A stretch of 37,860 nt of DNA from Priapulus caudatus (lineage: Eukaryota > Priapulida > Priapulimorpha > Priapulimorphida > Priapulidae). Positions 1-8,674 of this stretch are shown here, one piece after another (position 1 is the stretch's first letter; each line of letters begins with the position of its first letter). The stretch lies in contig NW_014577170.1 of NCBI RefSeq assembly GCF_000485595.1, positions 205,762 to 243,621 of the forward strand. Direction: 5' to 3'. The notes beneath the pieces are model-generated. The model made no database searches. It saw only the letters and a program-made list of their open reading frames with translations, and was not told where the DNA came from. A program made the translations under genes and the position numbers.

Positions 1-44
<44 letters not shown>
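1..44. repeat. (AT)n microsatellite
   Basis: The window opens with an uninterrupted run of alternating A and T of about 22 units. It is cut by the window edge, so its full length is unknown. Confidence 0.95.
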
Positions 45-46
<2 letters not shown>

Positions 47-160
47 TAGATGTACTGTTATGGTTGCTGCTGTTTAGTAGAACATGGCAGCGAGATTGCT
101 AACAAAATTAATGAGAAGCCGGTTGGAAAAACACTTGAAGTAGCATATAGACACATACTC

Positions 161-317
161 ACGCACGCACGCACGCACGCACACACGCACGCACGCGCGC
201 ACACACGGCCACATGTATAGCATCACCGATAAAAACCGCGTGCGCGTGTGTGCGCGCCTGCGTGCGTGCGTGCGTGCGTGTGTGCGCGCCTGCGTGCGTG
301 CGTGCGTGCGTGCATGT
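161..317. repeat. Paired complementary GCAC/GTGC tetranucleotide arrays
   Basis: An array of CGCA units (about 163-205) is followed after a spacer of about 35 bases by an array of the complementary TGCG units (about 237-313). The two blocks can pair with each other, so the region is an inverted repeat made of simple sequence. Open frames across it are histidine/threonine/arginine or valine/cysteine/arginine runs and are not credible proteins. Confidence 0.85.
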
Positions 318-990
318 ACTAACATTCTGTGCAATATTTAACATATGCGTTTAGATGTATTGACGTGTTTAAAATTCAGAAGTTAATTGCAAATTTGGTG
401 ACTCACTGTGGGAATAATTATAACGTATTTATAATGAGCTGTCAGCATATCAGCATATACAATATATGTAAAAATTCATTTGAAACCTTAATGCGTTCAT
501 AATTACAGTATTTTTACACAAAAATACTCACGTTCTATACTTCAAAATACCAAGTTCATTGTAAATTATAATGAGCACTACTACATTTAACATTGAAAAG
601 GTCTTATATAATTATATTATATTTATATTATATTAAATAATTATAAAATATTTCGTGCTTACAGATTATGCACATGATTATAAACAACCAAGAAAACTGA
701 GTCAATTTCTTAAATATTTAATATGCTTACGTCAGGTTGATCCATGTTTTCAGCATCAAAGCACAGACGAATATTTGTTTATCCGTCACTTCATAAATAT
801 TTGTATGCCATGTCATCATCGGCTTATATATTATCAGATTATTCCCTAAAAGCTTCTTCGTACCAGTAAAACTGCTAACATGAAAGGAATGGATAATACT
901 TTGTTGTCTGCGCATGTTAGCTGTAACTAGTATGTTGTCTTGAATATTTCATTCAAGGCTGGATTGGCTGCTTGCTGCAAGTACCATTTA
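318..990. other. Intronic or intergenic unique sequence, nothing recognised
   Basis: This AT-rich sequence includes a strongly A/T palindromic patch near 605-650. No conserved exon, RNA gene or transposon terminus was recognised. It lies upstream of the first MPDZ-like exon in the window and is probably intron of that gene. Confidence 0.5.
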
Positions 991-1421
991 AGGGCCGGAC
1001 ACACTAGGCGATTTTTACCGGCGGCTCAGTCGGGCGACTCAATCGCCGGTGAAAATTGCCTAATGTGTCCAGTCAGTCAGTCGCCGCCGATTTGCAGCAC
1101 CGATTTAGTCGCCCGATTCGATCGCATCGATCAGAACGTTTTGATATTACCGCGCGACTTTTTAATCAATCGCACTTCAGTCGCCTAGTGTGTCCGGGTC
1201 GGCGAATGAGTCGCCCGATTGTACAATTCATGAGCCAATCAAACGGTGCCATTTTCAATCATGTGACTATCAATCTAGGTGACGCGAGTGTTTTAGTGTT
1301 GCAGCGGGAGAAAAATCGCCGATGAATCGCGCTGATATTCGCCTAGTGTGTCCACTCTCAGTCGCGCGACTCATTCGCCGGCGACTCAGTCGCCTGAAAA
1401 ATCGCCTAGTGTGTCCACCCT
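991..1421. mobile_element. MITE with TTA target duplication (PIF/Harbinger-like)
   Basis: The left end reads AGGGCCGGACACACTAGGCG and the right end is its imperfect reverse complement (CGCCTAGTGTGTCCACCCT), so the terminal inverted repeats are at least 25 bases. Both ends are flanked by TTA (988-990 and 1422-1424), a 3-bp target duplication typical of PIF/Harbinger elements. The 431-bp interior has no transposase frame, so this is non-autonomous. The motif CGCCTAGTGTGTCC recurs inside on the + strand near 1184 and 1339, with a CCTAATGTGTCC variant near 1056. That gives extra copies of the terminal motif and suggests nested or internally duplicated ends. Superfamily assignment is inference from the target site and the GGG start. 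Confidence 0.8.
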
Positions 1422-1424
1422 TTA

Positions 1425-1738
1425 CATTCTCTATATTTCGCATGACGAAATGACATCATAACATTATAGCAGTAGCGTCATAATATAGATATCTATATCT
1501 ATTTTATATAGAGCAGTCATTAGTTATTATATAGTCAGTATTGTCAGTTATTATATAGTCAGTTATATATAGTCACTTGATTGACTTGTGACTTGAGATG
1601 TGCCTTGTTGTCACACACGGGAACGTCGGTGAAGCGCGTGACCTAAGATTACATATAGATATAGGCCTACTATAATCTCGAATTAATCTTTATATCTCTA
1701 TATCTGATCGTTAACGTGCTGCGGTCCTTTATTTGCAG
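1425..1738 (+). other. Intron 3' part before the PDZ3 exon
   Basis: This A/T-rich intron contains a short local repeat of a TCAGTTATTATATAGTCAGT-like unit at about 1515-1580. It ends in the acceptor TTTATTTGCAG at 1728-1738. No other feature was seen. Confidence 0.6.
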
Positions 1739-1874
1739 GTGGACGATGAGAGTCTGAGAGGCTTCAACAACCATCAGGCGGTAGAGGTGTTGCGGAACAC
1801 CGGGCAGGTGGTCACGCTGACGCTCGCCAGGTACCTGCGTGGAGAGAAGTACGAGCAGCTACAACATGTACTCG
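1739..1874 (+). CDS. MPDZ: MPDZ/PATJ-like exon: end of PDZ3
   Basis: The exon encodes VDDESLRGFNNHQAVEVL, then RNTGQVVTLTLAR and a short linker RYLRGEKYEQLQHVL. This is the C-terminal half of a PDZ domain: the strand after GDxIIA, the alpha-2 helix HQAVEVLRNTG and the last strand VTLTLAR. It closely resembles human MPDZ PDZ3 (LQGFTNQQAVEVLRHTGQTV, from family knowledge). MPDZ and PATJ are cytoplasmic scaffolds at tight junctions and in apical polarity complexes, each PDZ domain binding C-terminal tails of membrane proteins. The acceptor is TTTGCAG at 1732-1738 and the donor is G|GTAAGC at 1875. The exon starts at phase 0 and ends with one base of a split codon, which the next exon (3160) completes. 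An in-exon AG|GTACCT at 1829-1830 is an alternative donor, but the longer form fits the downstream phase. Confidence 0.88.
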
Positions 1875-2021
1875 GTAAGCTGAGCACGGCGGCCATGTTG
1901 GAAATGTCCTCCATGTGCAGAATACGACATGTATATATAACATATGCTACTACAACATGTAGGCCTACCCGGTGAGTAGCAGACGACAACGGGGATGGTT
2001 GGCCATCATACTCAGAAATAA

Positions 2022-2180
2022 TGCGGTTAAATTATGGCGCTTGTTACACATAATTTAACTACGGATAAATTATTTTTACAGCAGTAGAAATAATTTAATT
2101 GTGGCAAAATTATTTGGTCATTTACCCAATCAAAGGCCTTGTTACACATTAACCGCGGGTAAATTATTTTTACCAATGTG
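2022..2180. repeat. Decayed repeat with CTTGTTACACAT/TAAATTATTTTTAC modules
   Basis: The pair of motifs CTTGTTACACAT and, about 20 bases later, TAAATTATTTTTAC occurs twice in direct orientation (about 2040-2083 and 2139-2176). GCGGTTAA near 2022 is the reverse complement of TTAACCGC near 2149. This suggests a worn, possibly nested, small inverted-repeat transposon. No clean target duplication was found. Confidence 0.35.
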
Positions 2181-2453
2181 TATGGCCGACCATACACAGC
2201 GGTCGTGCAAATGTCCTCCACGCGCAGAGGTACGCGATAGAATTGTCTGGAATCTACGTCCAAGTATCGATGAGAACCGATAGAGTGCAGATGATTGATG
2301 GCCATGTTAATTAAGCTTCATTGCACGTCCTCTAGAGTATTGATGGTTGCTGGTGGAATATGGCTAATGCATACAGAGAGGAAGGGATAGTGGCGGGAGG
2401 GTACTCAGACATGTCGTCAGTGTATAGAGAGGGAGGCAGTGGGAGTGGTTGAG

Positions 2454-2511
2454 GATCGGCTGCATTTAGATGGGTGGGATCGGCCGCATTTAGATGGGTG
2501 GGATTGAGGCT
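2454..2511. repeat. 27-bp direct duplication
   Basis: Two tandem copies of a unit containing GGATCGGCYGCATTTAGATG followed by GGTGG differ by one base. It sits in the intron and has no coding meaning that I can see. Confidence 0.75.
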
Positions 2512-3159
2512 TGCCATGAATGAGTGGATGAGTTCTGTTTAATGCCTATTTAAAGCATTCGCACAAGCTATAATAAGTAGGGTGATCTGTCTGTGATGGT
2601 CGTTACAGCTACTGAACGGTCTTAAACGTGATGTATTTTACATATAAGTAATAATGCAGTTTGTATTATATATGTGTCGGAATGTAAATGAAAATATAGA
2701 TATATAAATAATTTGACAATGTACCATCGGTAGGTAGTGAGTAACGGTGTGTATTTGGCAGTTAGTAGTTTAGTATTTTAGCATTTCGTATAGCTTCCTT
2801 ATGTATCATAGAATAGTTCCTTTGAGAAATCAAATTGCACTCGAGTAATAAAAAGAAAGTAATTCATTGGTGTAGTTAATACGTATATATACAAAGGTAA
2901 CATCAGGTAATGCAAAAAATCCATTATATTTTTCCCTTATTGCGTTTCGCTACGTGGATCATACTTGTGTCTGTTTTATTTGATGGAGAAGACAGTAAGA
3001 TCTTAAGATCAGAAGTTAGATTTGCGTGCATTCATACTGAACGAGAAGATGAAATGGGATCAGAAGAGATTAACTTCGGTCGTATTTGCGCTGACAGAAA
3101 ACTCTGAGAAATGTCGGAAAAGTTTAAATCTGCGTGTTTCAAATCTGCGCGTGTTTCAG

Positions 3160-3306
3160 CTAATGGAGAAGAAGGAGTAAAATCGGAAGACATGGCGACG
3201 CAGATCCAGACCCACTATGTGGACACGCCCTCGCCCTCTCATCGCATTGTTGACCTTGAAGATATCCACATTCAAGAGAGCAGTGAATACGACACGACAG
3301 ACTATG
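3160..3306 (+). CDS. MPDZ: MPDZ/PATJ-like exon: PDZ3-PDZ4 linker
   Basis: With the single G left by the previous exon, the first two bases CT complete an alanine codon. The exon then reads NGEEGVKSEDMATQIQTHYV, DTPSPSHRIVDLEDIHIQES and SEYDTTDY, and ends with one base of a split codon. It is a polar, acidic, probably disordered linker without a domain. The acceptor is GTGTTTCAG at 3151-3159 and the donor is TATG|GTCAGT at 3307. Phase agrees on both sides: the last G plus GG of the next exon gives glycine. A chance exon would not be expected to match both phases, but the sequence is not conserved enough to recognise by itself. Confidence 0.75.
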
Positions 3307-3607
3307 GTCAGTTATATATCCAACTCATATAGGTTTACACCGATTAGTTCACATGAATAATCAATAGTAATTACAGAACCTATAATAAAGTAATCAATCT
3401 CGTAAAACTAGAACGATCCTTAATGTATTCTATATTGCAAAAGTACCGATAAACTTAACAGGGTCTTTTGATTGCGCTGTAAATATCTACATATTTTCTA
3501 TTCCATGGGGTTTTAATAATGGGTAGTGTAGTGTATAACCCTGAGATCTGCTAAAACGTAACCATAACACGAATACGAAACAGAAACGTATGCGCAGTAG
3601 CGCTGAG

Positions 3608-3881
3608 AGGGTCTATATGTCCCCCAGGGTACTGCCGGAACGTATCCTGGGTACGGTCCGGTATACCGGAACGTACCCTGGTACTATCTAATATGCCGGA
3701 CCATACCTCGCCTACTCCACTAACGAGTCTAGGGAGTCGCCTACGCCTACTCCCTAACCTTAACCCTAACCGTAACCCTAACCCTAACCCTAACCATATC
3801 AAATAGTTACCAGGGTACGTTCCGGTATACCGGACCATACCCAGGGTACGTTCTGGCAGTACCCTGGGGGACATAGACCCT
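3608..3881. mobile_element. Inverted-repeat element with internal CCCTAA telomere-like array
   Basis: The left terminus AGGGTCTATATGTCCCCCAG and the right terminus CTGGGGGACATAGACCCTA are reverse complements with a small indel. The pairing continues inward through GGTACTGCC, CGTACCCTGG and the palindrome TCCGGTATACCGGA, giving arms of about 75 bases or more. Between the arms are a unique core (CTCGCCTACTCCACTA and neighbours) and about seven units of CCCTAA-type repeat (3752-3795). A TGAG flanks both ends and may be a short target duplication, but that is uncertain. A relative with the same order of parts is at about 32660-32960, which shows that this is a dispersed family. Confidence 0.72.
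3752..3795. repeat. Telomere-like (CCCTAA)n, about 7 units
   Basis: This imperfect array has CCCTAA and CCGTAA/CCTTAA variants and lies inside the inverted-repeat element at 3608-3881. The matching copy of the element carries a similar array at 32803-32852, so the telomere-like motif is part of the element and not an old chromosome end. Confidence 0.85.
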
Positions 3882-4127
3882 ATGAGCCGCAGTAGCAGAT
3901 TGCACGGTCTCTTGTCAATAAACGTGAATGGTGGTTGGAGCCGAATTTATTGTCTGTGTATTAATCTGGTTAAATCCGCTAGTAAAGTCGAAGTAAGTAC
4001 AGGTAGTTTAATTGTAATCACTGCAATAATTGCGTACGGGTGTAGAGCATAAGCTAACCGTTATCGTGCATGGTAGCTAAATGTTTCATTTATCATTTTT
4101 TCATTGATGTTATTGTATATTTTGTAG

Positions 4128-4207
4128 GGGTAGAGTTGGATGAAGATGCCATGAATGTTCTACGTGCCAAGTGGGACAAGGTGCTCGGCAGAGACTACGA
4201 AATTGTG
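4128..4207 (+). CDS. MPDZ: MPDZ/PATJ-like exon: linker and start of PDZ4
   Basis: After the shared glycine codon the exon reads VELDEDAMNVLRAKWDKVLG then RDYEIV. The WDKVLGRDYEIV part corresponds to the conserved lead-in to MPDZ PDZ4 (KWQRIMGINYEIV in human, from family knowledge). It places the first beta strand of PDZ4 at the exon end. The acceptor is TTTTGTAG at 4120-4127 and the donor is GTG|GTATGT at 4208. The exon ends in phase 0, matching the next exon, which continues VAQLSKF. Frame and homology together make this secure. Confidence 0.9.
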
Positions 4208-4680
4208 GTATGTGTGGATAGCTAAAGTTGCAACCGCTAGTGATAATGGTAGTGTTAGTAGTGGTAGTAGTAGTAGTAGTGGTATTGTTAATAGTACTGG
4301 TACTAAGTGTGTGGTACCAGTATTTGTGGTGCTGCTAGGAATGGTGCTGGTATAAGTACTAGTAGAGGTAATAAGAGTGGTGTTTGGGTGGTGGCAATGG
4401 CAGACTGGAGGGTTGGCAGTGGATGGTGGTGGTGGTGGTAATGATGTGGGTGGAATGCAATGATGATTGTGTAAGTATCTCTGTCAGTGGTTGGCGTTAT
4501 AGGCGTGTCTGTGTCTCTCTATTTAGCAAGGTAGTTGAATGCAATCAACCTAGGAACTCGGCGAGATCGATGCACTTATAATGATTATTTAACATGCATG
4601 CATTTGATATCACCATAAGCATGATCACAACGCAATTCACCTTACCCAATCGTGATTTTAACTGCGATATCTGCCTATAG
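4208..4680 (+). other. Intron with AGT-rich microsatellite
   Basis: A purine-rich GGTAGTAGT-type microsatellite lies at about 4245-4290, and TGG/TGGTGG-rich sequence continues to about 4450. The intron ends in the acceptor TGCCTATAG. No gene is present. Confidence 0.65.
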
Positions 4681-4854
4681 GTGGCGCAGCTTTCAAAGTT
4701 CCGTGAGGGGGGCGGTCTGGGCATCAGCCTGGAGGGGACTGTGGACGTTGAGGATGGCAAGGAGATGCGACCGCATCACTACATCAGGTCAATCCTGCCT
4801 GACGGCCCTGTCGGAGCCAACGGCAAGCTGAGGAGTGGAGACGAACTGCTAGAG
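4681..4854 (+). CDS. MPDZ: MPDZ/PATJ-like exon: PDZ4 core
   Basis: The 58-codon exon encodes VAQLSKFREGGGLGISLEGT, then VDVEDGKEMRPHHYIRSILP, DGPVGANGKLRSGDELLE. It has the carboxylate-binding loop GLGISL (the GLGF-type motif that grips the ligand C-terminus), the HHYIRSILPDGP strand and loop, and GKLRSGDELLE. This matches MPDZ/PATJ PDZ4 nearly residue for residue in the motifs. The acceptor is CTGCCTATAG at 4671-4680 and the donor is GAG|GTACAT at 4855. Both ends are phase 0. Compared with human, about seven extra residues (around DVEDGKEMR) sit in the beta2-beta3 loop. Confidence 0.93.
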
Positions 4855-5048
4855 GTACATATACTGCTAGCAGACGATCATATAATATATATATATATAT
4901 AATTATATGAAGTGGAACCGTTGTTTCTTTAGTCCCCGTTTCGACATAAAATATATAACGACATAAACACCATCGCTGCGGTTATAATTGAGATGTTACA
5001 CGAGCTTGAACCGCGTATGGCTTAGCTACTGGTGGCTTGTTGTAATCA

Positions 5049-5084
<36 letters not shown>

Positions 5085-5117
5085 TGTGTGCGTGCGTGTG
5101 TGGGTATGTGCGTGCGT
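5049..5117. repeat. (TGCG)n microsatellite
   Basis: This array has about 16 tetranucleotide units and becomes imperfect at its right end. A looser GTGCGTG-rich patch follows at about 5425-5505. Confidence 0.9.
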
Positions 5118-5542
5118 ACCATTTAAACGATATTAATCGAATAAGATGAAAGTCCTGAATATGCCTTACAGCGATGGCAATATATACATCACAAAATAAA
5201 CACCCTCGCTGTGTTTATGATGGGATGGGGTGGGGTGGGGGGCATTCTACGATATGGAACGCCATCCAATAGGTAGGCTGCAGTCTAGTTCCTTTTGCAG
5301 AGTTAAGGTACTGGCTCTCTGGGTCCCGCAGATATGAAATATTGATGGGCGATGAGAGCTGGCATCGTTGAAGCGGCATAATGTTTGTTAGTAGTTTATG
5401 AATGTTACATGCTAGTGCGACTACGCGTGTGCACGCACGTGTGCGTGCCTGCGCGTGTGCTTGAATGGGGTGTGTGCGTACGTGTGTGGGCGTGTGCGGT
5501 TAGAACCGACGGCAGAAATAAGCATTGCCGCACACTTTAGAC

Positions 5543-5802
5543 CAGTGGTTCTTAACCTTTTTAGAGGCGCCGAACCCTAACGTAACCCACTGCTCACTCG
5601 CCGAACCTGTCAAATTTGACAAAAACAAAACAATTTTAATCAATTTTAATTAATCCAAAAATAAAACATATTGCATCAACATTCAAGACTATATTTGGAA
5701 AGCGTGCAAAGAATAAACAAAAAATAAAAATTCTAGCAAATTCTAGCAAAATTTTAATGCGTTTCGGAGGACCTCCGCCGAACCCCAGGTTAAGAACCAC
5801 TG
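5543..5802. mobile_element. hAT-type MITE (CAGTGGTTCTTAACC ends)
   Basis: The left end CAGTGGTTCTTAACCT and the right end AGGTTAAGAACCACTG are perfect reverse complements over 16 bases. The inner parts (GGCGCCGAACCC and CGCCGAACCCC) keep some relation. The flanks CTTTAGAC (5535-5542) and CTTTAATC (5803-5810) match at 6 of 8 positions, consistent with an aged 8-bp target duplication. This combination is characteristic of hAT (Charlie-like) non-autonomous elements. The A-rich 260-bp interior contains no transposase. Confidence 0.85.
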
Positions 5803-5837
5803 CTTTAATCGAATGCAGCCTGTATAGGATGCGCGCG

Positions 5838-5838
<1 letters not shown>

Positions 5839-5873
<35 letters not shown>
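5839..5873. repeat. (TC)n microsatellite
   Basis: This clean dinucleotide run follows a short GCGCGCGC tract. Confidence 0.9.
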
Positions 5874-5875
<2 letters not shown>

Positions 5876-6450
5876 TTCTCCCCACTTCTAGGATAATTAC
5901 TGTTATTGCTCGAGTACCAGCAACTGTCTAGAGTAACGCTAACGTAGTCCGATCATTTAAGAGAACTCGCTGGGTGCAGGGCTTAATTGGTTTGCTCTAG
6001 TTCCCACTCGCACGGTCGATGAGTCGAAAAGCCGGATTACAGTTCACTTGCTATCGAGGTTTTGTAGAATTTTTTTCCCGCCTTGAGACTAATTTGTAAC
6101 AGGTTTCTGCTGGGATCAGCCTGGGACAGCAGAAGTCCAGTATGTAATTGATGTATTGTTCTGTAAGCAATTACAGCTGTGTTAGTGGACATTTTTATAG
6201 AATAGCCACCTGCCTATCAACCATGTACTTGGCAAATTGGCATGTCCCTTGGGTTGCAGTTACTCACTCTGTACAGTATAGCCATATCGATGGAATAGAC
6301 TGCTGTCTGTAACGGACACTTTTGGGGGGTTTCCTTGAGTGACCTTTACATGTACACTTTGACTGTAATATATAGTACATGCAGTGTAACACGAACATTT
6401 CTCTGCACGCAGGGGCTTGAATCATCAGTGCATTTGCTGCTTGCTGCTTG

Positions 6451-6660
6451 CATTGCATTGCATTGCATTGCATTGCATTGCATTGCTTGCAGCATTGCAT
6501 TGCATTGCATTGCTTGCAACATTGCATTGCATTGCATTGCTTGTGACATTTCATTGCATTAATAATTGCTTGCAACATTTCATTGCATTGCTTGCAACAT
6601 TTCATTGCATTGCTTGCAACATTTCATTGCATTGTGTTGCATTGCACTGCTTGCAGCATC
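6451..6660. repeat. (CATTG)n pentanucleotide satellite
   Basis: Perfect CATTG runs alternate with CTTGCAACATTT-type units, making a two-level repeat. It ends about 55 bases before the acceptor of the next exon. It keeps several frames open on both strands (Cys/His/Ile/Leu-rich), which explains the overlapping spurious frames there. Confidence 0.92.
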
Positions 6661-6715
6661 GCATGCTGTCAGCCTCCTGCGTACGGTTTCTAACGACGCT
6701 GCGTTTCTCTCTCAG

Positions 6716-6966
6716 GTGAACAGTCGACAGTTGCTGGGTAAGAACCACGTCGAGGTCGTGTCGGTGCTGAAGGAACTACCGATGAACGTTCGCATGGTGT
6801 GCGCGCGTAGCCGCGACGCACACCCCGACACCAGCATCCTCATCGGCACCACCCGCGCGTCGCCCGCCGCTGCGCAGTCGCCTTCCGTCTCGCCGGCAGC
6901 GCCGCCTGGTGGCGGACTGAACAAGGTGCAGAGCAGCAGTCTTCAAGATGTGTCGGTGGCCGAAAG
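6716..6966 (+). CDS. MPDZ: MPDZ/PATJ-like exon: end of PDZ4 and linker
   Basis: The exon begins VNSRQLLGKNHVEVVSVLKE, then LPMNVRMVCAR. This is the C-terminal part of PDZ4: the strand after ELLE, the alpha-2 helix NHVEVVSVLKELP and the final strand VRMVC. It parallels human VNGITLLGENHQDVVNILKE. An Ala/Ser/Pro-rich linker follows (SPAAAQSPSVSPAAPPGGG) to QSSSLQDVSVAE. The acceptor is TTTCTCTCTCAG ending at 6715 and the donor is GAAAG|GTGCGA at 6967. It starts at phase 0 and ends with two bases (AG) of an arginine codon completed by the next exon. The intron before VNSRQ is at the same place and phase as the one before VDDESL in PDZ3, as expected from domain duplication. Confidence 0.92.
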
Positions 6967-7570
6967 GTGCGATGTTCGCTTGTTTTTTTTTTCTAGTCGG
7001 GCTGACGTGTTGCGAGGGTTGGGTGAGAAGCATGATAACGTTGACTGAAGGTCGCATTTGCCTGCTATTGAGTGTCCTTGGAAACCCGGAGAAATGAAAA
7101 TCGTGTTCTCATTGCACGTTGGTTCACACATCAGAATTTAATATGCGGGTGTTAGCAAATCTTACGTGTCCAATCGTCACTGACCGTTTGCCTTGAAAAT
7201 GTTTCTCTCCCATGAGAATATTAGCATGCGCTGAAGCACGTCGCCGTGGTTCGAGTTTTCTCGCACGTAGTCGTTATAATTTTTCCGAGCCTGCGTGTTT
7301 TGAACGAATCTCTCGCCTCTACGCGTGCCCTCTCAATGACCTTCCCCCCGCGACACGGCACTCTGACCTTCATCAATGACGTTCGACCTTCAACACGAAC
7401 GTTTGCGTTCTCGTGCATTCACATGCAACGCGGGAATTTGCGGTTCGACAATTCCCGGCCACCTTGTCTCATCAATTACGTTCAAATTCCTGCGCATTTG
7501 TCTTCGATTCGGGAATTTACGTGTTTCGTGTTGTGCTGCGGCACGCGCTGACGATCCGTCATCGCTTCAG
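6967..7570 (+). other. Intron between PDZ4 and PDZ5 exons
   Basis: This 604-bp intron has no repeats of note. Several short frames are open across it on both strands (for example at 7246-7551), but none has a recognisable domain. It ends in the acceptor CATCGCTTCAG. Confidence 0.6.
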
Positions 7571-7754
7571 GTTAGTGAAAGCCAAGTCGGACGGCTCGCT
7601 GGCCCACCCGAAACCAGAAGAGGCCTTGTTTTCGAAGACGAAGTCGCGATCGTTGGAGACGATCCACGGCATCGCGATGTGGAGTCTGGAGCCGGAGTTC
7701 ATCGAGCTGATCAAGGGAGAGCGAGGACTAGGCTTCAGCATCCTCGACTACCAG
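7571..7754 (+). CDS. MPDZ: MPDZ/PATJ-like exon: linker and start of PDZ5
   Basis: The first G completes the arginine codon left open at 6966. The exon then reads LVKAKSDGSLAHPKPEEALF, a basic stretch to IHGIAMWSLEPEF, and IELIKGERGLGFSILDYQ. The last part is the first strand and carboxylate-binding loop (GLGF) of PDZ5 and matches human MPDZ IELEKGSKGLGFSILDYQ. IAMWSLEPEF also parallels LAMWEAGIQH of the human protein. The acceptor is ATCGCTTCAG ending at 7570 and the donor is CAG|GTAAGC at 7755. It ends at phase 0, exactly before the DP that opens the next exon, as in the human protein. The last 20 or so bases and the donor are multiplied in the following intron. Confidence 0.93.
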
Positions 7755-8280
7755 GTAAGCTTCAGCATCCTCGACTACCAAGAAAGCTAATCACTATCCT
7801 CGACTACCAGGCAAGTCATTGTCTGATAAAGGGAGAGTGAGGACTAGGCTTCAGCATCCTCGACTACCAGGTAAAGTTTAGCATCCTCGACTACCAAGTA
7901 AGGTTCAGCATCCTCGACTACCAGGTAAAGTTCAGCATCCTCGACTACCAGGTAAGGTCCAGCATCCACGACTACCAAGTAAGGTTCAGCATCCTCGACT
8001 ACCAGGTAAGTTCAGCACCCGACTACCATAAGGTTACCAGCATCCCTCGACACCAGGTAACTTTAGCATCCCTACTACCAGGTAAGTTCAGCATCCATCG
8101 ACTACCAGGTAAGGTTCAGCATCCTCGACTACCAGGTAAGGTTCAGCATCCTCGACTACCAGGTAAGATTCAGCATCCTTGACTACCATGTAAGCTTCAG
8201 CATCCTCGAATACCAGGTAAGGTTCAGCATCCTCGACTACCAGGTAAGGTTCAGCATCCTTGGCTACCAGGTGAGTCATT
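7755..8280. repeat. Minisatellite made from the exon end plus its 5' splice site
   Basis: About 18 further copies of a unit of roughly 27 bases follow the exon: TTCAGCATCCTCGACTACCA then GGTAAG or a close variant. The unit equals the last 21 coding bases (FSILDYQ) plus six bases of the donor. Most copies keep a usable-looking donor (GTAAGG, GTAAAG, GTAAGA, GTGAGT, one GCAAGT). One copy at about 7826-7870 is longer and repeats 45 bases of the exon, from the codons for LIKGERGLG onward, with a few changes. Because 27 is divisible by three, intact units read VRFSILDYQ in frame, but the first degenerate unit has a TAA at 7788-7790. The minus strand is open for 63 codons (8088-8279) only because of the repeat. 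Confidence 0.93.
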
Positions 8281-8674
8281 GTCCCGATCTCTATCCTTCA
8301 CTACAGATAAGTCATTGTCTAATCGCTATCCTTCAAGGTAAGCAACTCTATAGGTACTATTGTACTAGGTAAGCAGCAAATGCTAATATAATATATGAGC
8401 AGGTGTAGTTAGGTAGCCACGAAGCATTGCACTGACTCGCCTTGCAGTTGGCTACAGGTTCCACACTCTGTTGGCAATTGCTTTTACTCAACATAAACCA
8501 CTATACATATAGTTTTCATCGTCAGTATCTGGTACGCTAACTGCATGCTATCTGTAACCCAGTCTGGTACGCTAATGTCGCGGAATATGAGCGAGACTTT
8601 TTGATCTGTTGAGATGGTGAGTCGGTCATCCTCATGAGTCTGATTACGGTGTCGGTACTTACTCCTGCCCGCAG
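8281..8674 (+). other. Rest of the PDZ5 intron
   Basis: The first 70 bases contain two or three decayed units of about 34 bases (GTCATTGTC..CTATCCTTCA) that extend the array. The rest is unique. The acceptor is CTCCTGCCCGCAG, ending at 8674. Confidence 0.6.

Larger units (their letters stand above)
1875..3159 (+). other. Intron between PDZ3 and linker exons
   Basis: The intron is A/T-rich. It holds a possible decayed inverted-repeat element at about 2022-2180, a 27-bp direct duplication at about 2454-2510, and a local duplication of AAATCTGCGYGTTTC at 3126-3156 that abuts the acceptor GTGTTTCAG. The open frame at 2910-3107 (65 codons) has no recognisable domain and is not called a gene. Confidence 0.5.
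3307..4127 (+). other. Intron carrying a telomere-motif MITE
   Basis: This 821-bp intron contains the inverted-repeat element at 3608-3881. The remaining sequence is A/T-rich with no other recognised feature. It ends in the acceptor TATATTTTGTAG at 4116-4127. Confidence 0.6.
4855..6715 (+). other. Intron inside PDZ4
   Basis: This 1.86-kb intron contains simple repeats at 4885-4901 (AT), 5049-5117 (TGCG), 5839-5873 (TC) and 6451-6660 (CATTG). It also holds a hAT-type MITE at 5543-5802. It ends in a good polypyrimidine tract and acceptor, TTTCTCTCTCAG. No gene is recognised. Confidence 0.65.

Noticed and set aside
2910-3107. 65-codon plus frame before the linker exon
   Set aside because: It is intronic, has no conserved motif, and the splice phases of the MPDZ-like gene skip it.
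3752-3795. Ancient chromosome end or fusion point
   Set aside because: The telomere-like units lie inside a dispersed inverted-repeat element that occurs twice with the same layout.
4384-4581. Frame in the TGG-rich intron
   Set aside because: It is simple-sequence driven and lies between two well-defined splice sites of the PDZ gene.
7755-8280. CRISPR array (regularly spaced repeats)
   Set aside because: The units are directly tandem with no unique spacers, lie in a eukaryotic intron and derive from the adjacent exon.
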